In this document: positions 1 through 5,569 of the stretch, piece after piece | Layout of the letters: the number at the start of each line of letters is the position of its first letter | Numbering within the stretch: the first letter of the stretch is position 1 | Source: Deltaproteobacteria bacterium | Lineage (GTDB): Bacteria > Desulfobacterota_E > Deferrimicrobia > Deferrimicrobiales > Deferrimicrobiaceae | Direction: 5' to 3' | Length of the DNA: 9,034 bases | NCBI GenBank assembly: GCA_023489025.1 | Contig: JAMDCN010000053.1 | Coordinates: 1-9,034 of the forward strand | Made by a program: the position numbers and the translations under genes | The notes under the pieces: model-generated | Databases searched by the model: none | What the model was told of the DNA's origin: nothing | The model's input: only the letters and a program-made list of their open reading frames with translations

Positions 1-26
1 TCCATGGCAGCGAATAACCTGTTCAT
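1..26 (-). CDS. 5' end of an unidentified gene running off the left edge
   Basis: Only the start is in the window. On the minus strand an ATG at 26-24 opens a frame reading MNRLFAAM. It is preceded by AAAGGAGG (41-34) with 7 nt of spacing, one of the best Shine-Dalgarno sequences in the window, and that is the main reason for calling a gene. The short basic-then-hydrophobic start could begin a signal peptide, but eight residues are too few to tell. The product cannot be identified. It is divergent from pgk. Confidence 0.55.
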
Positions 27-33
27 GACCGGT

Positions 34-41
34 CCTCCTTT
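34..41 (-). promoter_or_regulatory. Ribosome binding site of the left-edge partial gene
   Basis: The minus strand reads AAAGGAGG here, 7 nt before an ATG at 26-24. Anti-SD complementarity is near perfect. It decides that a minus-strand gene starts here, although almost none of its coding sequence is visible. Confidence 0.6.
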
Positions 42-44
42 GCG

Positions 45-224
45 TTGTGGTATGCCATCTCTCCGGACGGCAAAACCCACGTTATCGCAAGCAGGGCCGG
101 TCAGTCATATTGTCTAAGTGATGAGCGGGATCCGCGTGGCATCGGGGCACCTGTTCTTTTCCACGCCTACGACGTGGGGTGGAGCATCGCCCTCGAGATC
201 GTGATGGGGCTTCTGCGCCGGTAA
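45..224 (+). CDS. Possible small ORF (59 aa), unidentified
   Basis: This plus-strand frame is open from codon 18 and ends at TAA 222-224. The only in-frame start is a TTG at 45. It would encode a 59-residue peptide that reads like a natural protein: an early SPDGKTHVIASR segment and a C-terminal amphipathic stretch DVGWSIALEIVMGLLRR. Against it, no Shine-Dalgarno precedes the TTG, and the start region overlaps the control region of the divergent left-edge gene. Third-position GC, roughly 60% by eye, is well below that of the neighbours. A run of seven T follows the stop. It could be a small hypothetical gene, a decayed remnant or chance. No function is proposed. Confidence 0.35.
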   Translation: MWYAISPDGKTHVIASRAGQSYCLSDERDPRGIGAPVLFHAYDVGWSIALEIVMGLLRR

Positions 225-225
225 G

Positions 226-265
226 TTTTTTTGATAGTATTCAGGGCGAAACCGCCGGTTTCGCC
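226..265 (+). other. T-tract and perfect hairpin in the pgk leader
   Basis: Seven consecutive T (226-232) are followed by a perfect 9-bp inverted repeat. GGCGAAACC (245-253) and GGTTTCGCC (257-265) flank the 3-nt loop GCC. The hairpin ends 11 nt before the pgk Shine-Dalgarno and 23 nt before its ATG. The T-run lies 5' of the hairpin, so this is not an ordinary intrinsic terminator on the plus strand, and no U-run follows it on the minus strand. A stabilising 5'-UTR stem or a control element for pgk are alternatives. The structure is visible; its role is inference. Confidence 0.5.
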
Positions 266-276
266 ACCATGCCGCC

Positions 277-283
277 GGGAGGG
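277..283 (+). promoter_or_regulatory. pgk ribosome binding site
   Basis: GGGAGGG lies 5 nt before the ATG at 289 and fixes the pgk start. No convincing -35/-10 pair was found between it and the left edge. Confidence 0.75.
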
Positions 284-288
284 TAAGG

Positions 289-1476
289 ATGAAGATCCGG
301 TCGATCGACCAGCTCGAGCTCGCCGGGAAGCGGGTCCTGATCCGCGTCGACTTCAACGTGCCCCTTGACAAGAAGGGCAACGTGACCGACGACACCCGGA
401 TCGACGCCGCACTCCCGACGATCCGCCACGCCGCGATGAAGGGGGGGCGGACGATCCTCCTGTCCCACCTGGGGCGCCCCAAGGGGAAAAAGGTCCCCGA
501 GATGAGCCTCGCCCCCGTTGCGGCGCGGCTCTCCGTCCTCCTGGGGAAGGAGGTCGCCTTCGTCCCGGACTGCGCCGGCCCGGAGGTCGAGAAGGCGGTC
601 GCCGGGATGCGGCCGGGGGACGTCGTCCTCCTGGAGAACGTCCGCTTCTACGCGGAGGAGGAGAAGAACGACGACGCGTTCGGGCGGAAGCTCGCCGCGC
701 TCTGCGATGTCTACATCAACGACGCGTTCGCCACGGCCCACAGGGGCCATGCCTCGAACGTCGCGGTCACCCGGCACGTGAAGGAAAAGGCCGCCGGGCT
801 CCTGATGAAGAACGAGATCGCCTACTTCGAGAAGGCGCTCGTGGCGCCGGCGCGGCCGCTGGTGGCGGTCTTCGGCGGGGCCAAGATCTCGGGGAAGATC
901 GAGGCGATCAACAACGTGCTCCCGAAGGTCGACAAGATCCTCATCGGAGGAGCGATGGCCAACACCTTCTTCGCGGCGCTCGGGCACGACATCGGAAACT
1001 CCCTCTACGAGGCCGAGATGACCGGGACGGCGAAGACGGTCCTGGCGAACGCCGCCGCCCGCAAGGTCAGGCTCTACCTGCCGGTGGACGTCGTGGCGGC
1101 CGACCGGCTCGACGCCTCGGCGGCGACGAAGGCGGTGCCGGTCCAGGAGATCCCGGTCGGCTGGACCGCCGCGGACATCGGGCCCGCCACGTGCGACCTC
1201 TTCCGGGAGGCGCTCCAGGACGCCAAGACGATCGTCTGGAACGGCCCGATGGGGGCGTTCGAGATGGGCCCGTTCGCCAACGGGACCTACGCGCTCATGC
1301 GAGCACTGGCGGAGACCGACGCCATCACGATCGTCGGCGGGGGCGACACCGACACGGCGCTGCACAAGGCCGGCCTCTTCTCCCGGATGTCGTACGTCTC
1401 CACCGGCGGGGGGGCGTTCCTCGAGCTCCTGGAAGGGAAGCGGCTGCCGGGAATCGCGGCCCTGGAGGAGGAGTAA
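289..1476 (+). CDS. pgk: Phosphoglycerate kinase
   Basis: This cytosolic glycolytic enzyme interconverts 1,3-bisphosphoglycerate plus ADP and 3-phosphoglycerate plus ATP. The 395 residues match the usual bacterial length. N-terminal substrate-binding signatures are RVDFNVP (19-25), DDTRI (34-38), SHLGRPKG (59-66), ENVRFY (near 116-121) and NDAFATAHRGHAS. The C-terminal nucleotide domain has GGAKISGKI, WNGPMGAFE, GGGDTDTA and STGGGAFLELLEGK. The start is fixed by a strong ribosome binding site and by alignment of the N-terminus with the family. GGGDTDTA in place of the common GGGDSxxA and GGGAF in place of GGGAS are mild variants that should not abolish activity. Neither gap nor tpiA, common pgk neighbours, is adjacent, so it appears to be transcribed alone. 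Its stop lies 4 bp from that of the convergent half-ferritin gene. Confidence 0.98.
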   Translation: MKIRSIDQLELAGKRVLIRVDFNVPLDKKGNVTDDTRIDAALPTIRHAAMKGGRTILLSHLGRPKGKKVPEMSLAPVAARLSVLLGKEVAFVPDCAGPEVEKAVAGMRPGDVVLLENVRFYAEEEKNDDAFGRKLAALCDVYINDAFATAHRGHASNVAVTRHVKEKAAGLLMKNEIAYFEKALVAPARPLVAVFGGAKISGKIEAINNVLPKVDKILIGGAMANTFFAALGHDIGNSLYEAEMTGTAKTVLANAAARKVRLYLPVDVVAADRLDASAATKAVPVQEIPVGWTAADIGPATCDLFREALQDAKTIVWNGPMGAFEMGPFANGTYALMRALAETDAITIVGGGDTDTALHKAGLFSRMSYVSTGGGAFLELLEGKRLPGIAALEEE

Positions 1477-1490
1477 GGGCTCAGCTCCAG
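1462..1490. other. Inverted repeat spanning two convergent stop codons
   Basis: CTGGAG (1462-1467) and CTCCAG (1485-1490) form a 6-bp inverted repeat with a 17-nt loop. The loop contains the stop codons of pgk (TAA, 1474-1476) and of the minus-strand ferritin-like gene (TCA, 1481-1483). With 4 bp between the genes there is no room for conventional terminators. The stem is short and has no T-tract, so a terminator role is only a possibility. Confidence 0.25.
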
Positions 1491-1777
1491 TACCCCTGCC
1501 TCTTGTGCTCCTCGATCTCCTCCTCGATCATCCGGAGGTGCCGCCGCTCTTCCTCGATGAGGCGGCGGTATATCTCCCGTCCCCGCTCGTCGTGCGCCTC
1601 GTCGAGGAAGTGCGTGTAGAACTCGATCCCGCTCCGCTCGTGATTGAGCGCCTCGATGAGGTTCCGGTTGAACTGGAGGAGCTCGGAGACGCCGACGTAG
1701 TCGACTCCGTACTGCCCTTTCCCCGCGTCCGGCTCCTTCTCCTCCCCGCCGAAAAGCCTTTTCCAGATCGATCCCAT
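1481..1777 (-). CDS. Half-ferritin-like di-iron protein (98 aa)
   Basis: This small soluble protein has no signal peptide. After a polar N-terminus (1-28) come two predicted long helices, about 29-60 and 64-93. Candidate metal ligands are E47 with F53-Y54 in the first helix and E77-x-x-H80 in the second, the signature of one half of a ferritin-like four-helix bundle. Iron binding would then need a dimer or larger assembly. The spacing E(x5)[aromatic]Y...E(x2)H, with 30 residues between the two Glu, matches what I recall of encapsulated ferritins; a rubrerythrin-type half is the alternative. The ATG at 1777 is chosen because GGGAGG lies about 9 nt upstream; an in-frame ATG at 1837 has no such site. 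It converges on pgk and diverges from ligA. No encapsulin gene is in the window. The ferritin-like fold is likely; the exact family and oxidase activity are inference. Confidence 0.85.
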   Translation of the reverse strand: MGSIWKRLFGGEEKEPDAGKGQYGVDYVGVSELLQFNRNLIEALNHERSGIEFYTHFLDEAHDERGREIYRRLIEEERRHLRMIEEEIEEHKRQGYWS

Positions 1778-1874
1778 GGCTGAACCCTCCCGGCGCTCCC
1801 GGCACTCAGCGTCGTGCGGTGACCTCGGGCCATGCACCCTCCGGTCACTGCCGGACGATGCGCCCTTCTCCGAT

Positions 1875-1884
1875 ATTGTATAAT
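1875..1884. promoter_or_regulatory. Overlapping divergent -10-like boxes
   Basis: In the 161-bp divergent region, the plus strand has TATAAT at 1879-1884, a consensus -10. It would start transcription near 1890 and leave a leader of about 50 nt before the ligA GTG. The minus strand has TACAAT at 1880-1875, overlapping it and directed toward the ferritin-like gene. No good -35 hexamer was found at 16-18 nt on either strand. The local AT-richness stands out in this GC-rich window. Confidence 0.45.
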
Positions 1885-1928
1885 CGGTTCAGATTGATGA
1901 CGCACGATTTCCCCCCGTTCCTCACTTC

Positions 1929-1933
1929 GGAGG
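1929..1933 (+). promoter_or_regulatory. ligA ribosome binding site deciding a GTG start
   Basis: GGAGG lies 5 nt before GTG at 1939. In-frame ATGs at 1819, 1858 and 1897 have no comparable site. The first two lie upstream of the TATAAT box, and the third only about 6 nt after its expected transcription start. The GTG also gives the N-terminus expected for the family. Confidence 0.75.
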
Positions 1934-1938
1934 CGACG

Positions 1939-4035
1939 GTGTCTCCCGCATCCCGAGACAAGACTCGCATCGAGGAGCTCCGCCGGCTGATCCGCTACCA
2001 CAACGAGCGGTATTACCGGGAGGACGCCCCCGAGATCACGGACGCCGCGTACGACGCGCTCTTCCGGGAGCTCGCCGCGCTCGAGGCGGCCCACCCGGAA
2101 TGTTTCGACCCCGACTCCCCGACGCAGCGCGTCGGCGCGGAGCCGGTCGAGGCGTTCGGGACCGTTGTCCGCGACGTCCCCATGCTGTCGCTTTCGAACG
2201 CCTTCTCGGAAAGAGAGCTCCTGGAGTTCGACGCCCGCGTCCGCCGCTTCCTCCAGGGGCGCGGCTTCCCCGAGACGGCGCTCGCGGCCGCCGGCTACGT
2301 GGCGGAGGTCAAGATCGACGGACTGGCGATCGAGCTGATCTACGAGGGCGGCCGGTTCGTCCGGGGCGCCACCCGCGGCGACGGCGTCCGGGGGGAGGAC
2401 GTCACGGCGAACCTCCGGACGATCCCGGACGTGCCGCTCGAGATCCCGCGCCGACCCGGCCATGCGGAAAGGAAAGCACCCACCCGCGCAATCGGGAAGC
2501 CAGCCCCCCGCCTGCTCGACGTCCGCGGCGAGGTCTACATGACCAAGGACGACTTCCGGGAGCTGAACCGGGGCCGGGCGCGCCTGGGGGAGCCGGCGTT
2601 CGCCAACCCGCGGAACGCCGCCGCCGGCTCCGTCCGGCAGCTCGACCCGCGCGTGACGGCGAGCCGCCGCCTCCACCTCTGGGTCTACGGGACCGGGCGG
2701 ATCGAAGGCGCCGACTTCGGCTCCCACTGGGAGGAGCTCGGGCTTCTTGCCGGCTGGGGTTTCCCCGTCAACCGGCGCGGGAGCCGGGCGTGCCGCGACA
2801 TCGGGGAGGTCCTCGAATTCTATCGCGCCCTGGAGAAGGAAAAGGACTCCCTCCCCTTCGAGATCGACGGGATCGTGGTCAAGGTGAACGATCGCACGCT
2901 CCAGCGGGAGCTCGGCGAGATCTCGCGCTCGCCCCGCTGGGCCGTCGCCGCGAAATATTCCCCCGACCGGGCCGAGACGATCGTCGAAGACATCGTCGTG
3001 AGCGTCGGCCGCACGGGGACGCTGACCCCCGTGGCGGTCCTCTCCCCCGTGATCGTCCGGGGGGTGACGGTGCGCCGGGCCACGCTTCACAACCAGGACT
3101 ACGTCGACGAGAAGGACATCCGCGTCGGCGATCGGGTGCTCGTCCAGAGGGCCGGGGAGGTCATCCCGGAGGTCGTCGAGTCGCTCTCCGCCAGGAACGG
3201 CGCGACGGAACGCCGGGAGCCGTTCCGGATGCCGTCGCGGTGCCCGGTCTGCGACTCCCCCGTGGAACGGGTCCCGGGCGAGGCGGCCCACCGGTGCACC
3301 GGCAAGGGGTGCGTCGGCCGCCGGAAGGAGGCGCTGCGCCACTTCGTCTCCAAGGACACGATGGACATCGAGGGGATGGGGGAGAAGATCATCTCCGCCC
3401 TCGTGGACGCGGGGTACGTCTCGACCCCCGCGGACCTCTACTACCTCGACGCGCAGACGCTGGCGGGAATGGAGCGGCTCGGGGAGAAATCGGCGGACAA
3501 CCTGCTCCGCGCGATCGAGCGGAGCCGGACCCCCACGCTGTCCCGGTTCCTCTATGCCTTGGGGATCCCCCACGTGGGGGCCCACCTGGCGGAGGTGCTG
3601 GCGCGGCATTTCCGGTCGATCGACGCCCTGCGAAAAGCGGGCGCCGAGGACCTCGCGGCGGTTCACGAGATCGGGCCGGAGGTTGCGCGCAGCGTCACGG
3701 CGTACTTCGCGTCGGACGAGGGGCGCCGGACGGCGGACGCCCTCCTGGGCGGGCACGGCGGCCGCAGGAGGGTCTCGATCGCCGCCGAAAAGGCGCCGGC
3801 GGGGAAATTCGCCGGGAAGACCTTCCTCTTCACGGGAACCCTCTCGATGCCCCGCGCGAAGGCGCAGGAGCTCGTCCGGAAAGCGGGCGGGACGGTCGCC
3901 GCCTCGATGAGCCGCAAGATCGATTTCCTCGTGGCGGGGGGGGATCCGGGCTCGAAGCTCGACAAGGCGCGAACCCTGGGCGTCCCCGTCCTGGCGGAGG
4001 AGGAGTTTCTCAGGATGACCCGGGAGGAAAGCTGA
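1939..4035 (+). CDS. ligA: NAD-dependent DNA ligase LigA
   Basis: LigA seals nicks in duplex DNA in replication and repair, using NAD+ to adenylate an active-site Lys. From the GTG start it has 698 residues (E. coli 671). Domain order is complete. The Ia NMN-binding domain includes YHNERYY and ITDAAYD (20-39). The adenylation domain has catalytic K125 in EVKIDG, then TRGDG, DVRGEVYM, NPRNAAAGS and EIDGIVVKVND. An OB fold follows, then a Cys4 zinc finger (C435, C438, C453, C458), helix-hairpin-helix repeats (about 475-590) and a C-terminal BRCT domain (about 621-698). A basic, Pro-rich insertion sits at about 172-190, before DVRGEVYM. It falls between conserved blocks and should be a surface loop. 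acyP follows 1 nt after the stop, suggesting cotranscription. Confidence 0.97.
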   Translation: MSPASRDKTRIEELRRLIRYHNERYYREDAPEITDAAYDALFRELAALEAAHPECFDPDSPTQRVGAEPVEAFGTVVRDVPMLSLSNAFSERELLEFDARVRRFLQGRGFPETALAAAGYVAEVKIDGLAIELIYEGGRFVRGATRGDGVRGEDVTANLRTIPDVPLEIPRRPGHAERKAPTRAIGKPAPRLLDVRGEVYMTKDDFRELNRGRARLGEPAFANPRNAAAGSVRQLDPRVTASRRLHLWVYGTGRIEGADFGSHWEELGLLAGWGFPVNRRGSRACRDIGEVLEFYRALEKEKDSLPFEIDGIVVKVNDRTLQRELGEISRSPRWAVAAKYSPDRAETIVEDIVVSVGRTGTLTPVAVLSPVIVRGVTVRRATLHNQDYVDEKDIRVGDRVLVQRAGEVIPEVVESLSARNGATERREPFRMPSRCPVCDSPVERVPGEAAHRCTGKGCVGRRKEALRHFVSKDTMDIEGMGEKIISALVDAGYVSTPADLYYLDAQTLAGMERLGEKSADNLLRAIERSRTPTLSRFLYALGIPHVGAHLAEVLARHFRSIDALRKAGAEDLAAVHEIGPEVARSVTAYFASDEGRRTADALLGGHGGRRRVSIAAEKAPAGKFAGKTFLFTGTLSMPRAKAQELVRKAGGTVAASMSRKIDFLVAGGDPGSKLDKARTLGVPVLAEEEFLRMTREES

Positions 4036-4036
4036 A

Positions 4037-4318
4037 ATGGACGACCGGCTCGAAGCCCACGTGATCGTATCGGGACTGGTCCAGGGGGTCTGGTACCGGG
4101 CCTCGACGCAGGACGCCGCGGCCCTCCACGGGGTGCGCGGCTTCGTCCGCAACCTCCCCGGCGGCCGGGTCGAGGCGGTCCTCCAGGGGGACCGGCGGAA
4201 GGTCGAGGCGGTCATCGCCTTCATGCGGCAGGGCCCGCCCGGCGCCTGCGTGACGGACCTCGCCGTCACGTGGCGCGCTCCTTCCGAGCCTTTCGATGCG
4301 TTCTCCATCCGTCGTTGA
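4037..4318 (+). CDS. acyP: Acylphosphatase
   Basis: This small cytosolic enzyme hydrolyses the carboxyl-phosphate bond of acyl phosphates such as acetyl phosphate or 1,3-bisphosphoglycerate. The 93 residues are full length. Both family signatures are present: GLVQGVWYR (13-21), with catalytic R21 ending the phosphate-binding loop, and GFVRNLPGGRVE (35-46), with catalytic N39. Tyr/Trp variants before the Arg are tolerated in the family. The ATG follows GGGAGG (4022-4027) by 9 nt. The gene starts 1 nt after the ligA stop and overlaps the amrS start by 23 nt, so it is probably cotranscribed and translationally coupled with both. Confidence 0.95.
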   Translation: MDDRLEAHVIVSGLVQGVWYRASTQDAAALHGVRGFVRNLPGGRVEAVLQGDRRKVEAVIAFMRQGPPGACVTDLAVTWRAPSEPFDAFSIRR

Positions 4319-5303
4319 CGCCGCGCCGGCCGCCTGGTGGCGGGCCGAGGAAGACGGGGCGGTCCGCTGCGAGCTGTGTCCCCACCGGTGCCGGATCGCG
4401 CCCGGAAAGCAGGGGATCTGCGGAGTGCGGGAGAACCGGGACGGAGCCCTGTTCACCCTCACCTACGGGAAGGCGGCGGCGCTCCACCTGGACCCGATCG
4501 AAAAGAAGCCGCTGTTCCACTTCCATCCGGGGCGGGAGATCCTCTCGCTCGGGTCGGTCGGGTGCAACTTCCATTGCCGTTTCTGCCAGAACGCCGCCCT
4601 CGTCCTCAAGCAGGCGCCGGTCTCGCCGGTGGGGATCTCCGAGCTGGTCCGGGCAGCGAAGGAGTCGGGATCCGTCGGGCTCTCCTATACCTACAACGAG
4701 CCCCTCATCAACTTCGAGTTCCTCCGGGACTGCGCGTTCGCCTTCCGCGCCGCCGGGATGGTCAACGTGCTCGTGACCAACGGGTACATCAACCCGGATC
4801 CCCTCCGGGAGCTCCTCCCCCTCGTGGACGCGATGAACATCGACCTCAAGTCGATGAACCCCGCCTTCTACCGCAAGCTGTGCGGGGGCGAGCTCGAGCC
4901 CGTGCTCGAGACGATCCGGGCCAGCGCCCGCGCCACCCACGTGGAGGTCACGAACCTCCTCGTCACCGGCGAGAACGACTCGGACGACGAGATCCGCAAA
5001 GTGGTCGACTTCGTGGCGGAAGTCGACCCGGAGATCCCCACGCACTTCTCCCGTTACTTCCCGGCCCACCGGTTCGACGCCCCCCCGACCCCCCCGGAGC
5101 GGCTCGATGCGGCCCTGGCGCTCGCGCGCGGGAAGCTCGCCTTCGTCTACGTCGGGAATTACCACCTTGCGGGCGCGGAGGACACGCGATGCCCGCGCTG
5201 CGGGAAGACGGCCGTGCGGCGGGCGGGGTACCGGACGACGGTCGTCGGGCTCAAGGGAGCCCGGTGCGGCTCCTGCGGCTCGGCGCTTCGATTCGTGGTA
5301 TAA
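4296..5303 (+). CDS. amrS: AmmeMemoRadiSam-type radical SAM enzyme (AmrS)
   Basis: This radical S-adenosylmethionine protein has 335 residues and an early CxxxCxxC cluster motif, C90-NFH-C94-RF-C97, for a [4Fe-4S] centre. A Cys-rich N-terminal segment precedes it (C25, C28, C32, C42, reading CELCPHRC...GICGVREN). SYTYNEPLI and DAMNIDLKSMNPAFYRKLCGG are characteristic of this pyruvate formate-lyase-activase-like family. The C-terminus ends in a CPRC...CGSC zinc-ribbon-like tail, as in family members. The family is named for its association with AMMECR1 and Memo domain proteins; neither is in the window. Its substrate cannot be deduced here. The start overlaps acyP by 23 nt and has only a weak GAG site (4286-4288), so coupling probably drives translation. 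Confidence 0.92.
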   Translation: MRSPSVVDAAPAAWWRAEEDGAVRCELCPHRCRIAPGKQGICGVRENRDGALFTLTYGKAAALHLDPIEKKPLFHFHPGREILSLGSVGCNFHCRFCQNAALVLKQAPVSPVGISELVRAAKESGSVGLSYTYNEPLINFEFLRDCAFAFRAAGMVNVLVTNGYINPDPLRELLPLVDAMNIDLKSMNPAFYRKLCGGELEPVLETIRASARATHVEVTNLLVTGENDSDDEIRKVVDFVAEVDPEIPTHFSRYFPAHRFDAPPTPPERLDAALALARGKLAFVYVGNYHLAGAEDTRCPRCGKTAVRRAGYRTTVVGLKGARCGSCGSALRFVV

Positions 5304-5311
5304 GATCCTCT

Positions 5312-5569
5312 ATGGCGCCGCTTCGCCCGCATACGCGCCCCCGCGGCCTCCTGGCCGCGCTGGTCCTCTTCCTCGCCCTCGTCCCGCTGTCTCCGTCCCG
5401 CGCGCTCCCGGACAACGGGGCGCTCCCCCGCCCCGGCTACGAGCAGCGCGCCTCCGCCGAGAAGGAGAGCCGGAGCCGGTACCGCCTGCTCGAGTGGACC
5501 TCCATCGTCCTGATCCTCGCCGGCGGGGGGGGAGCGATCCTCTGGACCATCCGGAGGAGGAGCCGGTGA
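5312..5569 (+). CDS. Small membrane protein: signal peptide plus C-terminal TM (85 aa)
   Basis: I do not recognise this protein. Residues 1-31 form a classic signal peptide: basic RPRG, a Leu-rich core LLAALVLFLALVPL, then SPSRA as a likely cleavage site. A polar, charged linker (about 32-60) follows, then one hydrophobic segment (61-80, WTSIVLILAGGGGAILWTI) and a terminal RRRSR. The positive-inside rule predicts a mature peptide of about 54 residues, with the linker in the periplasm and a basic tail in the cytoplasm. The Gly-rich TM with Arg cluster superficially resembles a C-terminal sorting signal, but no PEP or LPxTG motif precedes it. The ATG is 8 nt after the amrS stop with no clear Shine-Dalgarno, so re-initiation is likely. 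Its stop overlaps the next gene's GTG (GTGA). Confidence 0.75.
   Translation: MAPLRPHTRPRGLLAALVLFLALVPLSPSRALPDNGALPRPGYEQRASAEKESRSRYRLLEWTSIVLILAGGGGAILWTIRRRSR
5553..5560 (+). promoter_or_regulatory. Ribosome binding site deciding the regulator's GTG start
   Basis: GGAGGAGG ends 5 nt before the GTG at 5566. The frame is open upstream to 5107, but this site and the start of the receiver domain (RRILIVDDE at residues 7-15) place initiation here. Confidence 0.8.

Noticed and set aside
1778..1837. Upstream ATG (1837) for the ferritin-like gene
   Set aside because: The ATG at 1777 has GGGAGG at good spacing. The extra 20 residues are polar and not ferritin-like.
1819..1938. Upstream in-frame ATG starts for ligA (1819, 1858, 1897)
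   Set aside because: They have no Shine-Dalgarno, encode residues absent from the family, and lie before or almost at the likely transcription start. The GTG at 1939 has GGAGG at 5 nt.
1528..4308. Very long minus-strand open frame (over 900 codons) opposite ligA and acyP
   Set aside because: It is antisense to genes with unmistakable conserved motifs. Its translation is Arg/Pro/Gly-rich low-complexity, as expected of a high-GC antisense shadow.
5304..5311. Sigma-54 (-24/-12) promoter for the regulator cluster
   Set aside because: The gaps between these genes are 8 nt or less, and no GG-N10-GC element was recognised in the non-coding stretches of the window.
5515..5569. C-terminal protein-sorting signal (PEP-CTERM or GlyGly-CTERM) in the small membrane protein
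   Set aside because: A TM plus Arg tail is present, but no PEP motif precedes it, the Gly run lies inside the TM rather than before it, and no sorting peptidase is nearby.
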